From NCBI GenBank assembly GCA_026075535.2, contig AP026550.1, positions 3,906,001 through 3,970,000 on the forward strand: DNA of 64,000 bases. The letters run 5' to 3'. A program made the position numbers and the translations under genes. Positions within the stretch are counted from its first letter, which is position 1. The number at the start of each line of letters is the position of its first letter. The notes under the pieces were generated by a model. That model saw only the letters and a program-made list of their open reading frames with translations. It was not told the DNA's origin and did no database searches. Positions 1 through 12,425 of this stretch are shown piece by piece. Source of the DNA: Tricholoma matsutake (taxonomy: Eukaryota > Basidiomycota > Agaricomycetes > Agaricales > Tricholomataceae).

Positions 1-212
1 ATGTTGCTGTTGAGGGCCTGGTGAATTAGGCGCAGATGAGGGCGCTGGAGTTGGTTGCATCATTTTGAGGAGCTCAGAGCTATGTAGAGTGTCAGTCGTA
101 TACTATACTTAAGTCAGATCGTGACCCTATCGTGACTCGGTTAGACGCGTTATTTGTGCAAGTTTATATCTTAGCTCTTGACCTGGTCAGCCGCATTTTC
201 TTTCCTACAGAC

Positions 213-2681
213 ATGGCTAATCTTTCTACTCCCATGCTAAGCAGGAAGACTACGTATGACCCGAAACGAATAGGTTTGTGGAAAGTAGGTAGGACTATTG
301 GGACCGGAAGTTCAGGTACGTTGTACCTTGGGGGTTGATGATAACTGCCAAAACCAGCGTTGACAGGTCGTGTAAGAATTGCTCGTCACTCGAAGACTGG
401 TCAGCATGCTGCAATAAAGATCATCTCCAAGGTCGCTCTTCACTCGCGTGTGTCTCTCAACCGTCTGGCCGACGATAGCGAACACACCCAACTGGCCATC
501 GAACGCGAAATCGTAGTCATGAAACTAATAGATCACCCGAATATCATGCGTCTCTACGATGTCTGGGAAACTTCAACAGACCTTTATCTCATCCTTGAAT
601 ATGTTCAAGGTGGCGAACTCTTCGATCATCTATGCCAAAAGGGCAAACTTCCTGCTCCCGAGGCTCTTGATTACTTCCAGCAAATTATTGGCGCTATGGA
701 CTACTGTCACCGCTTCAATATCGCTCATCGGGACCTTAAGCCTGAGAATATCCTCCTCGACAAAGAGTTCAACGTCAAAATTGCCGATTTTGGGATGGCG
801 GCATGGCAAAACGGAATGCTTCGAACCTCTTGCGGCAGTCCTCACTATGCTGCTCCAGAAATCGTCCAGGGCTACGCCTACAATGGGTCAGCCGCAGATA
901 TCTGGTCCTGTGGTGTCATCCTCTACGCACTCCTTGCTGGAAAGCTCCCCTTCGATCACGAAGACTGTGAAACCTTACTCAACTTGGTCGCAGCAGGGGT
1001 GTATAAGATGCCAAATGATATTAATCCGCTTGCACAGGATCTGATCCGGCGAATGCTGGCTACGGACGTGGAACAGCGAATAACTATGTCTGAAATCATA
1101 GCCCATCCGTTTTTCTCATTGCATGCACCCAAGGTTATCGTCCATACCTTACCAAGTTTGGACCGCATAGCACAACCCATCGGAAGCCTCGCCTCGATCG
1201 ACCCCGACATCTTTGCTAATCTGCGAACACTCTGGCACGGCACACCGGATAAAGATATTCTTGATAGCCTCATGAATGACGAACGCACCTGGCAAAAAGG
1301 CATTTATCACCTGTTGATCGAATACCGGGCAAGAAAAGTCGAGAGCTACCAAGCGGAGCAAATCGAAATCGAGCAAGCCAGACTGGAACGCAAGAAGAGC
1401 AGGAAAGCCAAGGCAGCAAGAGCGGCAGCTGCTCTAGCCATGGAAATCTCCGATAGTAAAGGCCTGGAGCGTTCGCCGTCCTTCCTCCCTCCCCGAGATG
1501 GGCCTCCTACACCTCGAAGAGCCTCGGGGAGAGGTCGCCGGTCAGCTCAATCGTCTAATCACTCTATTCGGGATCGTAATCAAAATGTTACTTTCCTGCC
1601 TGCCCTTCACCTTCATTCACCTTCACCTTCCACTTCACCATCCGTGCTATCACCCGATTGCAGCGAACTTCCCCCGCTAACGGTGCCGGAATTCCAAGAC
1701 GAGAAGATGCAGGTATTCTTTCATCAGATTGTCCACCACCTCAAGGTGTTGCAAGCGAAGACGACGACTTCTGCAGGCCATGACATGGGAGCATCTCCTA
1801 ATTTTGCCCTCCTCACGAATATATCCGATGATCGTAGCAATCATGTATCCCCTCCAACTCCTGTTGGCATAGAAACTCTTACAACTCAGCCATCTAAAAA
1901 GCATCCATTTTCCCTTGGTCCTCTCACTGATACGCAACCACTGAGCGTCCGACGGAAACCTCGGCGACCAATGATCGACACAAGAGACGGCGAGAAGGAA
2001 AACATTGTTGCAAAGGAATATCTAGTGGTTGATGGGACAAGAAACGTCTTGAAGAAATTGTCCCTGAAAAGAGGCAAGAGACGGCGTGCGGAACTTGACC
2101 ACAAGCGAGTGCACATCATGGAACAAAACGAACAATCAAAACTTAAGAAGAACACGAGGTTGGCTTCTCCTGGCTTCTCTGACGCGAGTTCTTCCTTCTT
2201 TCTTCCTTCTCCCTCGCCACTATCCCCTCTATCGTCGTCTCCCAAGCGAAGATGGCTTGGTCATGTGTTCAGGTTCAAACCCACCTCATTTAGCCTTCTA
2301 TCCATGCACGACATTCAGACAGCGCGAAACGAATGCCGTCGGTTGCTAATGGGTATGAATGTACGGGTCATGTTGGAAGATTCTGAAGGCTTGGGTGTCT
2401 TGAGATGTCGCCTGGAGGAAGTCAAAGATCCAAGTGGGGTGATGAGTGCAATGAAAGCCGTGAAGTTCAGGGTGGAGTTACACCAACTCTCCAGACACAG
2501 AGACGGCCGTATCCCGATGGTGTCATTGGCTCTGATACATGAAAAAGGATCGATCGAGACCTTTAAGGAGATTTACCAACGGCTGGAGCGAGATTGGAGT
2601 TTGGACGTGGTAGGTGGGCCTGCTCCGAAGGAAGTTACAGGAACACCGATACTGGCTGGGCGGGCCGTGTTAGTTGCGTGA
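213..2681 (+). CDS. Nim1/Cdr2/Hsl1-type septin-associated Ser/Thr protein kinase
   Basis: Two exons, 213-315 and 367-2681, give 805 residues. The join restores the glycine loop (GTGSSG, residues 30-35) across a 51-base intron. The ATP lysine lies in AAIK (K52), the catalytic loop HRDLKPEN holds D157, and DFG is at 175-177. The T-loop SCGSPHYAAPE is typical of CAMKL kinases of the Nim1/Cdr2/Hsl1/Gin4 group. These kinases phosphorylate or oppose Wee1-type regulators and couple bud or septin state to mitotic entry. A Ser/Pro-rich, basic middle (about 330-660) is followed by a C-terminal block near 680-795 that resembles the fungal kinase-associated (KA1-like) membrane-binding domain. An in-frame GTG lies upstream, but 213 is the first ATG in frame. 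The kinase class is clear; the exact orthologue (Cdr2-like or Gin4-like) is inferred. Confidence 0.9.
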
Positions 2682-3863
2682 TCTCTGGTAGTATTTAAGA
2701 AAATGTAGGCTCGATCCATAGTCTGTGGGTGCTGGAAGAATTCAGCTCGATCGAATCGAAGTGAATATTTCTTATGACGTCCAGAACAAATTATTCAGAT
2801 AGACTTGCATGGAGTGACGGAGGCCTTGACAGAAAGAGAGTGGAATCTGATGGAGAATGGTGTGATCATGATAGCGGCTGCTGCAGAAAGAGTGAATAAG
2901 TACTGGTTTACGGCTTTCCAGACGGTGAAGCACTGCCAAATTACTGTTGCACAAATATTGGTAGGTCGAGAAACGTATTTCAAGTGGTATCCGACCTATA
3001 TGACTTTTACCGTATAAGCCTAATTGCACACCAACTTGCAATTGCATCCACGTTGGCCAGGTAAGAATCAGACGGGCTGCCATGCTTGCCATTGCAGTCT
3101 GCAACGTGGATAGGGATACAGCTCGAAGTTGATGTTTACTGTAAGGAAAAGTCTTGAATTTGATTCCTCGAGGGATCATTTAGATCCCTACTAGCACGCT
3201 GGCACAACGCTAACAAGTCTGGCAAGCGATGGCAACTGCAGTTTGATTGTAATTGAAGAACGCGGTAGCATAGAATCACCGAGCAGTTGAACCAAACCTC
3301 GACCAATTCTCGACATCATCAGGTCTCAAAAAGATCTTAGCGATTGAGATGGGCTCTGAGATCTGAGGCTTAGGACTTAGATCAAAGGAAGGGAAGCATG
3401 TGGTCTGGACCTTGTGGTATGTACATGTAAAATGATTCGGCCGAGAATATCCACGTTCGTGCTGGGGGTGCATCGGATTGGTGAATGTGCAACACATGGA
3501 ACGAACAGTAGGATATTCCCGGTCAAGTCAGCTGAAGGAAGTCAGATACGTTTTCGATATTCCGAGCGCATAAGGTCAACAGGAACGTATACTTACTGCA
3601 TGTACGTCGCCTGTTGGTGAGAAGATCGTGTTATTTGACAGACCTAGCGCGCCAACTGGAGGTCCCCACCCGTGGAGCCTTTTCGACCACGTGTCCCCCC
3701 TTTATTATTATACCTAAGCCTTCTCTCACTTACTTAACCTGAACCACGCCTTTTCCATTGAATTGCAACGATTCTCTATCGACTCTCCACCGCAAGGTAA
3801 TCGTCCTTATCCTATATAATCGTACCTCATCTCAAAGCCATCATTCAACAGCCTCGTCAACTA
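2682..3863. other. Intergenic region, kinase to dynein light chain
   Basis: No convincing coding region is seen. Short open frames occur on both strands but lack recognisable domains and splice logic. A CACGTG box at 3688-3693, about 170 bases before the light-chain ATG, and an AT-rich stretch near 3700-3712 are plausible promoter elements for the downstream gene. Confidence 0.5.
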
Positions 3864-4323
3864 ATGGAAAAAATCGACGCGCCCACTTCATCTACTGATG
3901 CTGGCTCAGGTCCTCGAGATGGCGTGAGCGGTCCTAAAGCTATCATTAAAAATGTCGACATGAGCGAAGAGATGCAACAAGAGAGCGTCGACATTGCCTC
4001 CGCAGCGCTGGAGAAATATAACATCGAGAAAGACATCGCTGCACAGATCAAGAAGGAGTTTGATCGACGACACGGTCCGACGTGGCATGTCGTTGTCGGA
4101 AAGAATTTCGGCAGTTATGTCACACATGGTCAGTATTGTAACAGGTTAACGCAATGAGAGACGCGACTTCACTCTTGACATGCTCGAGATTTCCCTGCAT
4201 GTTGCGATTCTTGATCGATGTCCTTTGTGATATGAATCGATACTAACTATATTCTCAACAGAAACCAAGCATTTTATCTACTTCTATGTCGGCTCTCTTG
4301 CGATTCTCATCTGGAAGTCATAG
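3864..4323 (+). CDS. Dynein light chain LC8 (DLC1/DYNLL type)
   Basis: Exons 3864-4128 and 4262-4323 give 108 residues. The intron 4129-4261 carries a TACTAAC branch site at 4241-4247. The joined product contains the LC8 core: [14 protein letters not shown], then [16 protein letters not shown] and [14 protein letters not shown], ending ILIWKS. LC8 is a dimeric hub that binds short linear motifs in dynein intermediate chain and many other partners in the cytoplasm. The core (about 85 residues) is full length. The N-terminal extension of about 20 residues, rich in Ser, Asp and Gly, is longer than in animal LC8 and is unlikely to matter for the fold. The family call is certain. Confidence 0.95.
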
Positions 4324-4598
4324 ATGTCAGTTTGGAGGAGGATGGAGCTCAACATGGTTTTACGTTTGACAGATCAATTGGACGTTTAAACGAGCGCGTT
4401 ACAATCGTCATTATTTTATTGTTCATCTCATCCTGTTTCGTCGTTTTTTTTTTCGTTAACGTTTTCTTGCTGCCTGCTGATAACTGGTGTATCAAAACAA
4501 TAATTCTACGATTTAGACTGCAAGATAGTATTATGTGCGCATTACAATTAGAGAGTGTAATATAGGATATGTGAGCTACTTAGCATGTTGCTTCAATC

Positions 4599-7472
4599 TC
4601 AGCGCCACTTAACTACTTCCAGAACCATCCGCGAAACGCATACTCCGTCGCTTGTGTAAACTCCTACTACCACTTCCCCGACGTCAGTTGCAGCAGGCAC
4701 TCCAGAGAGCTCCACCGCTCCCTTCGCAACTTCACCCATATCAACATGCAAAAATCTGGGCATTGCTTCTCCAGAGGTCAGCTTGACTTCAAATACTTGC
4801 GTGCTAGGTGAAGCAGGTGGAACGGGAACACGGAACCTGAAGTTTTCTCCGATCCTCACGAGCGCCCTCGCCACGTTTTTGTTGGAGTCATTCCTTTGAT
4901 GCGATGAAACTAGAGATGAAACGGAGGAGCGAACATGCGATGCGTCTAGGATTGAGTAGTCAACACGATGGTCTTCACCTAAACTCTGCATATAATGAAC
5001 TCCCATTCTGAGTTCATCCCCGCTTCCGCTCTTCGCCACATCTTCGTCAGAGTTGCCGGTCTGTGGCGATCCAGATTTCCACACCTTTGCAGTTTGACTG
5101 GGTACCCTTCTGGTCGCAGATGAACCCACGTCCAACCCTGGAGAAGTAGGCCGTCGAGGTACAGGAACACGGGCTGCACTAGTGAACGGGACCAACCGAG
5201 GACGTGTTCCTACTGCCTGGGTCGGTTCTGAGATAGCAGACTGATGAGATATCCCGCTGCTGCTCTTCCCACTCCGAATACTAATCGCCTTAGATGCAGT
5301 TTGTACAACCGCCTCGGCCGCATGCGTTCTTGCCGATGCATTTGACGCCAAAGAGCCTGTGGAACCAGTAGAGAGCGGTCGAGAAAGTCGATTGTCCTCC
5401 AGGTGTGCCTGTGCAGGTGATCGAGGAGGAGCGAAGTCAGCTCTTCTTCTCGGGATAGAGTGCTCTGCTGTTGACGTTGAGGGAGAATTCGTCATTATAG
5501 TGCTGCCAGGATGACTTGGAAGGCCAGGCCTATTAAACGGGTCTGAAGGCGAATCTACGACCGGAGTACATTCAAGGGGAATGCCTGGCGGTTGTTGAGA
5601 CGACCGCAAGATAGGTTTACCGATGATCGGGCGTTTGCGAGAGGCTTTACGTCCCTGCGCCTTGTCGCTAACGATCCTGACGGTTTCCTTGATCCTCGTA
5701 ATAAATTCGCGTTTACTCATGACGCCTGGGCTTCGTAATTTACTTGCTGGACTATTAATATCTTCAGATTGACTCCGCTCAGAAATCCGTCGCAGCCCAA
5801 GGCCCAGGCGACCATAGTCTGGGGTGCTGCGAGGTGGGACAGATTCGGTGGAACTTTGATGGCTCATAACCTGCACTGCTTTGTCAGATATTGCATTAGG
5901 TTCTGTCCAGCCGCAAGGGCAAACCTTTTCTAATCCGTACCATCGCTTATCCTGGTCACTCCATACGTTCCGTCCTTCTTCGCCACCAGCTGCAGTATCC
6001 TCTACTCTTGCACACCGACGGAAGGCTGCTAGAAGACCTCCAAAGATAGCCAGTCCCCCGACGACACCGAATGTAATATTCAACCCCAAAACCAGTTTCT
6101 TGTGAGCCGCTGCAGAGAGACTACCAGGACGAGCGCTTTTCCTGCTGCGGTCAGCAGACAGTACAACAATGGGAAGAGTAATGTGCGAAGTAGAATGCGT
6201 GATGCGAGAGTAAGCCGTAAAGGTCGCAGTTATGTGCGTAGAGGTAAAGTCTGCGGGCACGTTACCTGTCAGCCGACCAGTCTCGGGGTCGAAGAGCAGC
6301 CATTCTACAACGTCTGCTGGCTCTAACGCCGCAGTTAATTTGACATCATCGCGACTGGTGGCATTGGAATATTCTGAGGACAGATTAAATTGTATCTGAC
6401 TACCTGGAATCGCCTGTATGGGAGGTAGGGAGGAGGCCAAGAAATAAGATGGCACCATGGCGAGCGAGACGTAAGTTTGGATCGATTGGTTGTACGCTGT
6501 CAAGGTAACAGGCAAACGAGGATTCTGCCCCGCAGAAGGGCCGTGTTCTCCTGGGTCACCAGACAAGGTTCGGCTTGCATTGTCGTATTTCAACCAGTTG
6601 TATCCAGAAACATCAATAGCAAGGCTCGTGATATTCGAAGGCTGCATAGGTTGTGCATCACCAATAACTCCAGAAAAGTCTGCGGGTGAAGAGAGAGTAA
6701 CGTTGAAGGGTGTCGAGGCTGTCACATTTATTGTCGGCAGTGAAGAGGTCGTGATGGACAACTCGTGCGATGATATAATGAGATCAAAAGGCAGCGTCGA
6801 CGCCGTGTATCCTTCTTGATCGGACACATGTAATGCGAGAGACAAAATAGTACTTTCGTTTGGGGTAATTCCATTCACGGTCAAAGCTTTGGAATTGAAG
6901 AACACCCATTCCGGAAGAGGAGAACCATCTGACAGTCGTACTTCGTAATAAATGTCATTCTCCGCCAAAAACATGTCCTGCATAAAGCCGACACTGAATG
7001 ACCATCGAGGGGGGATACGTAAAGCAGGATTTCCTGTGGTTAACGCCGAGTTTGCAGCCAGAACAAAGACGGAAGATAATGCGGTATTGGAGGCCGTGAA
7101 CTGCTCTGAGATGGAGCGTTTGAGCGTTGGAGGTGGGAATGGCGTAACGCAGAAGGAAAAAGTAGAGTATACTGAAGTAGACGAATCAGAGGCTGTTACC
7201 ATGATCTTAGGATTTCCCTCGTCCTCGGCAGAAGGTGTCCCATGGAAAGTCATAGTCGCGGCATCAAAAGAAAGCCAGTTGGGTAGAGAAGACGTCGAGT
7301 ATGTTAACATTCCATTATCAGGACCAAAGGTACGACTACAGAAAGACCAAGAGAAAGGCTGGTTAATGCGGGCGATGAGGGGAAGTTGCCTATCCAGTGG
7401 AATCACCACTGCCAAGGGGGATGTATAGACCGTCATAACGGACGAGAGGACAAACAAAAGAGGGACGAGCAT
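4599..7472 (-). CDS. Axl2/Bud10-like transmembrane protein with cadherin-type (CADG) repeats
   Basis: A single exon gives 957 residues. The ATG at 7472 was chosen because the peptide then begins with a signal sequence (MLVPLLFVLSSVMTVY). Upstream in-frame codons give no signal peptide and no ATG. The ectodomain (about 25-440) holds successive dystroglycan/cadherin-like modules; the first has NQPFSWSF, LPNWLSFDAATMTFHGTP and ITVTASD-type strands, and at least three degenerate repeats follow. One membrane helix lies at about 459-484 (VLGLNITFGVVGGLAIFGGL), followed by a basic stop-transfer. The cytosolic tail is long, Ser/Pro-rich and probably disordered, and ends in a further beta-rich segment near 870-957. 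Axl2 is the axial bud-site landmark in yeast and acts with septins. Similar proteins occur in filamentous fungi, where the role is less clear. The function here is inferred from architecture. Confidence 0.85.
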   Translation of the reverse strand: MLVPLLFVLSSVMTVYTSPLAVVIPLDRQLPLIARINQPFSWSFCSRTFGPDNGMLTYSTSSLPNWLSFDAATMTFHGTPSAEDEGNPKIMVTASDSSTSVYSTFSFCVTPFPPPTLKRSISEQFTASNTALSSVFVLAANSALTTGNPALRIPPRWSFSVGFMQDMFLAENDIYYEVRLSDGSPLPEWVFFNSKALTVNGITPNESTILSLALHVSDQEGYTASTLPFDLIISSHELSITTSSLPTINVTASTPFNVTLSSPADFSGVIGDAQPMQPSNITSLAIDVSGYNWLKYDNASRTLSGDPGEHGPSAGQNPRLPVTLTAYNQSIQTYVSLAMVPSYFLASSLPPIQAIPGSQIQFNLSSEYSNATSRDDVKLTAALEPADVVEWLLFDPETGRLTGNVPADFTSTHITATFTAYSRITHSTSHITLPIVVLSADRSRKSARPGSLSAAAHKKLVLGLNITFGVVGGLAIFGGLLAAFRRCARVEDTAAGGEEGRNVWSDQDKRWYGLEKVCPCGWTEPNAISDKAVQVMSHQSSTESVPPRSTPDYGRLGLGLRRISERSQSEDINSPASKLRSPGVMSKREFITRIKETVRIVSDKAQGRKASRKRPIIGKPILRSSQQPPGIPLECTPVVDSPSDPFNRPGLPSHPGSTIMTNSPSTSTAEHSIPRRRADFAPPRSPAQAHLEDNRLSRPLSTGSTGSLASNASARTHAAEAVVQTASKAISIRSGKSSSGISHQSAISEPTQAVGTRPRLVPFTSAARVPVPRRPTSPGLDVGSSATRRVPSQTAKVWKSGSPQTGNSDEDVAKSGSGDELRMGVHYMQSLGEDHRVDYSILDASHVRSSVSSLVSSHQRNDSNKNVARALVRIGENFRFRVPVPPASPSTQVFEVKLTSGEAMPRFLHVDMGEVAKGAVELSGVPAATDVGEVVVGVYTSDGVCVSRMVLEVVKWR

Positions 7473-7769
7473 AGGATTGAGTAACGGCGAGAAGGGGATT
7501 CCGTGCCGCAGGACGAGTCGGCCAGCGAGCTCACAAAGAACGTTAGAGTGGTTGAAAGTTAGAAGATGGGCCACGTCAATAAGGCACAACAACGCGTCGC
7601 GTCTTACCGGAGTCAATCATTTTCCTGATCTGATACTAAACGAACATGTATATTGAAACGTGAGACACTAGCAGAACAGAAAGATAGGAACTTGTGGAAT
7701 GCGATGGATCCTGAATTACTGTAAGATAAAACACAACGAGAGCAGTTATAGAAAGAAAAACAGGTTTAC

Positions 7770-10700
7770 TTAGGCGCCTGGAAGGAACACAGCCAAACCA
7801 GCCACTTGGACTTTGCCTGGCTCCTCTGCATTTATTACACCGAGGAAGTTGATTAACTCAGCTCTGATTTCGTCTCCAACTTGATCTGGTCCATTAGGAT
7901 CCAAGACATGGGCAAACACCTGCAATAAGCGATCCAAGTGTGGATAGAGTGCAGACCCGTTCGTCCTGAACAGATGGAAGAGCGCGCGGAAAACAGGTCG
8001 GTTCTCCAGGAAATCATTCTTCAGTGGTAAAGCACCAACAAAAACAGGAAGAACTTGATCAAGAGGGATTGCAGTGACGTTGCGGAGAATAAGACGTCCA
8101 ACAGAACCGGCCGCGTTATCTTTGGCATTAAGTTTGGCTGCAGATGATTCAGGAGTAACGTTAAACAGCGGACGGAGGGCCTGAAGAAGGTGAAGATACT
8201 GCGGCGAAAGATCGATGTCTGTGTTCTCGACAAGCTGACCCACTGCGAATGCGGCATTGCTCTGCACCTCAGGCTCAGAGTCGCTAAGGGCGCTATAGAA
8301 TAGCTCGAGTAGGGGCTCAGTAGACGGAGTGACGGCGCCTTTCATCCCTGCAATGATTTCTGCAAGGCACCCTATCGCAGATGAACGATCACTCAAAGAG
8401 CGGTTCGGTTTCTAAATGATGATTGTGAGCCAGAGCAGGGAACTGGTTTGCATACTTACGTAGTATTTAGCAATAAGGGGGAAGAATTTTATGAAAGCTG
8501 GCGCAAAGTCGGCACCTAAAGCGCTGGCCAAAGCTGCAACAAGGTCTCCTGCAGACGAGATCAACACCGAGTCGTACTCTGCCTGATCTTCAGGGGCCTC
8601 CTCCTCCTCATCTTGATCAGGGTCCTGCTGACAGAATGCCTTTTGCTCCAAAATCTGAATAGCAATGCCGCAGATGGTCTCGAGGTCTATGAATTAGCCA
8701 ATAAGTACACAACCTGAAAATGAATAACATGACGTACGGCCTTCGACAAAAGCGGGCCCAACCTTGTTGATAGTCTCTGCTAGTCCGACGCAGAGAGAAG
8801 ACGCCACTGATCTAGAGAATGCAGATGTAAGCAACAGATAGAAGAGTAAGAAGCGACAAGTGATCAGAATATAACATATCATCTCATAGCCAGTAGGCAT
8901 CGGAGTGAGCTGAGTTAAGATTTCATCACGATGGAGAGGGTAGCAAAGGCAAGATAGGAAACACGAATGACGTATAAGACTAACTTGTTGTCCTCGGTTT
9001 CGTACATCTCCAGAAGTGGATTTAGGGTATGACCGATGAGCTCTTTGACACTGGAGCTCAACGGGGCCGTCTGAACACGAATTAATAAGATGACTCCATA
9101 AGATGGAGACAACGTACCACGACGGCCGCAGGCTGCCAGTCCTCATGATCGCTCAAGTCGTAGAAGGTTCTCACAATTTCCAAAAGCGAGTCAGTTGCAC
9201 TCTTCCTGATACCTTCATAGTAATGGGGGAGGAGAGCGACAAGTTCGAGCGCGCATTGTTCAACGAAGGGGAAGAAATGACCCTTGGTTGCCGCAAACAG
9301 GGTTCCGATAGTGTCAGCGGCGATCTCTTTCTCGACAGCGATGGCGCTGTTGACATCCATCATCTTGTCAAGATCTACATCCTCAAGCTCAACCCCGTTG
9401 GACTCATCGGAAATAGAAATGGCATTTGAAGGAGACGAACCCGATGCAAAAGCTGATGCTGCATCGGAGACAGACACTGGGAGCGAACCAAGATTAGCTT
9501 CAGAAATCCAATAAAGAAAAGGCATACAAGACATCGTCTCCTCACCCTGCTCTGCCTGCTTGCAACTAGCTAGGAGTGGCGGTACTACGTTGGGGAGGTA
9601 TACGGCAAATTCCTCGCCGAAGACTCTAGCCATGACACCAAAGAAAAGGAAACTGCATTCCCTGAGCCTAGCACTGCCCATCTCGATACCTTGGAACGCT
9701 TGCTTCATCATATCAGGGAAATACGGCCTGAATACGTCTTTCCCCACGGCCTCAGCAAACGTTCCGATCGAGTCCATTGTTATTCCACGCAGTTCAGTCT
9801 CTTCACCTTCACCGGTGAGAACAAGGAAGTGCTGAAGATGTTGCATAGTGGGCTGGAAGTAAGGAAGAAAGCGGGTTTTGGAGGCGTGAGCGGCGCTGCC
9901 GATGGCACCGGTGACTACAGCTTTGACAGGCAAAGGGGCGGTCTCAAGAAGGCCGCCAAGACGCTCCATAATGAGCTGGAGATACTGATCAATGACATCC
10001 TGAAGGATCTCGAGGAGGGCATCCAATGCAGTGCAGGCTGTTCGTTGGGTTTCTGGGTCGTTAATGAGATTCATGATGCCCTACAAGATTTATTCTGGCT
10101 ATGCTGATACACTTATTGGAATAGCAGACTTACGGGAACGAGAACCGCGTGCTTTGAAACGCACTCGTCTTCAAGCCATTCGCACAAACAGCTGACAGCC
10201 ACACAAGTGGCTTTCCTGACAGTGGCGTCGCCATCCCGGAGCCCAGCTTCAATGATGGGCCACACCTCACCCATCAGTGGAGTCATGAACTCGCTGCAAC
10301 CTTCAACGACAACACCCAGGGCGAGCATGGCACCACGTCGGTGTGTCGGATCTGCAGACGAGAAGTACTGCACAATGAGGGTGCGAAGAGCTGGGAATAC
10401 TTGATTAGGTGGCAGGTTGGTTGCGAGGCCGTCGATGATACGGAGGGCAGACTAGGAAAGAGTGAATGCCTGTTTAGAGTTCTAGAACGGTATCATACGC
10501 ACGCGGGAAGGAGCGTCGTCGTCGATATCTTCGGGCCCGGTTTCGGTCGTAATAGGCATTAATCCTTCAAGGATCGCAGGAGCAAGACCATTGCTTTGAA
10601 TTTTGGATTTTTTGCTAAAGATTTGGTGAATATAGAACAGCTAGATAATAAAAAAAGTGATGCGCACTATTGTACGGTCCAGTTAAGTGCGTTTAGTGCA

Positions 10701-11931
10701 AGAACACGAAGCTCATTGTCGAAAGAACAATTGCCTCCGCACTGCAACAGGAAATGGGCAAGTTCAGGTATGTGTTTGCCAAGGATCGGGACTTCCTATT
10801 ATGGGGATGGCGAATTTGAGCATTCGTTCAGAGTCCTGTGACCACAACGACTTACGAGAATCAAGAGAGTCTCCAACACATCAAATAACTGTCTTGCTCC
10901 AGTCTCGTTCCCTGCTTCCACGCTCTGCCCGATGACCTGGATCATGGCAGGAAGAAGAGATTGAAATGCTTTCTGCAAATTATTATAAGACAGACAGCCC
11001 AAAGGATTTAGGGACAACTCTCACAAGATCAATCTTGTCATCAGAATCGATGTACTGAGCAATTACGCCCAAAGCTCTATAATCAAAGTTGAGCAAGAAT
11101 CAACAACAAAATAAGCAGATAAATACCGGACTGTAGTAATTCGGACGTCAATACTTTCAGGATCTACCAATAATTGCTCAAATAATTTGAAGAAACTCTG
11201 GAGGTGCTCTTGGAATCCTTCGACAATATTTTCGAGCACGGTAAACAGAATGTAGATGCCAACTTCACGGTGCGTAACTTGAGAAGATATGCACGTCTGA
11301 TGAAGAAATGGTAGAAGCTGAGCCCATGTGCCTTGTGGGATCTCAATTGTGGCAATAGCAGCGATTACACGAGCAGCTGAGTGGCGAACAAGATTGCTAC
11401 GCGAAAATGGTAATCAACAGAAATATGCAAGCGAATAAAGAGTTTCTCACTTGGGTTCCGCTAAGATAAGCTCCGGTAGTTTTGATTTGATCTCTTCACG
11501 CTCGTGTGGAGGTAGCAATGTCCACAGGTTTCCACTGTTTTGTGACACGCGTTTTCGCATTTCGACTGCAGCTAGCTGGCGCACCTAGAAAACATAGCCT
11601 AATTGGCTGACGAGATGTCGCAGAGCAGCAAGTGACACGCACTGGTTGTTCTGGCGAACTTCCCAGAATATTCGCAAGTGCAGAAATGCATGCGGGGTGC
11701 TTGTAATAATCCTGGTTTAATTGTGCAGTCGCCTGGTGAAATATTGTCGTAAATGGAACGCTTAAAAATCGTCGACAATCACGGTCGTACTGTTTTAACT
11801 TGAGCTGTATCGTTAGATGTTGTCAAGACCAGCAGATTATGCAGAGACTGCACAAAATTTGGCTGAAATGAAGAAAAAGTTATCAGATTTCACCGATAGA
11901 AAGATCCTGGTCATCGCAGACTCACATCCAT
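7770..11931 (-). CDS. KAP123: Importin beta family karyopherin Kap123 (importin-4)
   Basis: Fifteen exons, in reading order: 11931-11926, 11862-11791, 11732-11643, 11584-11451, 11396-11127, 11076-11025, 10972-10856, 10795-10668, 10614-10503, 10451-10134, 10080-9118, 9070-8985, 8811-8738, 8686-8460, 8411-7770. They join in frame to 1096 residues, close to the 1113 of yeast Kap123. All introns are GT..AG; most are about 50 bases and one is 173. The protein is a HEAT-repeat solenoid. Recognisable Kap123 blocks include ATAQLNQDYYKHPACI at the N terminus, VRQLAAVEMRKRVS, an acidic QDPDQDEEEEAPEDQ loop, and a long middle exon (QPTMQHLQHFLV, GTFAEAVGKDVF). Kap123 imports ribosomal proteins and histones H3/H4 into the nucleus under Ran-GTP control. 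The first coding exon encodes only Met-Asp. The family call is very secure; individual splice sites are manual. Confidence 0.93.
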
Positions 11932-12425
11932 TGCGAAAGCAGAATGGATGGAAGGATGGATTGTGGGAGGTTGGAGGAACGAGCAATCAAAAATTTTGTC
12001 GGAGTTGGCTGATTTATCGCCTACCGGATTTGGGCGTGTTCTAAATTGTAAACGTTGTAAAAAACTTGTGCGCCTCGTGTGTTCCTCAATTCCTGGATAG
12101 CTTCTCGCTGTCTGACGAGTACTACTAACTTTAGGTAACTGTCCGACACGCTTATCTATGTACTGCGTGGTGGGTAAGCTTGAAACAAACAGAAACCGGA
12201 CGTGAAACCCTTTTGTGTCGTCTAGCGTACCATTGTTCTATTTAGCACCTTTGTTTCGGCCACCTCGACTTTACACATTAGACAATTCGATGTCGAGGTC
12301 TGTTTTTAAAATCTTTGTCCTGCCTTTCCTCTTTGTTCTTCGGAAGTCCTCCGAAGCCAGCGTCGCGTCTAGGAAACTACGGCTGATAGTAGCATTTATT
12401 GATAATGTCCTTCCTGTCCAATATC
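11932..12425. other. Intergenic region between Kap123 start and tRNA-Leu
   Basis: No gene is seen. It must hold the Kap123 promoter (reading leftward) and the 5' flank of the tRNA. A short plus-strand open frame near 12,216-12,430 has no recognisable domain. Confidence 0.5.

Noticed and set aside
956..1376. Minus-strand open frames opposite the kinase exon
   Set aside because: They are antisense to a conserved kinase domain and have no domain or codon support of their own.
2772..3179. 135-codon minus-strand open frame between kinase and LC8 gene
   Set aside because: No recognisable motif, low-complexity composition and no promoter or splice evidence.
9103..10107. Several plus-strand open frames within the Kap123 gene
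   Set aside because: All lie opposite the long HEAT-repeat exon and have no support.
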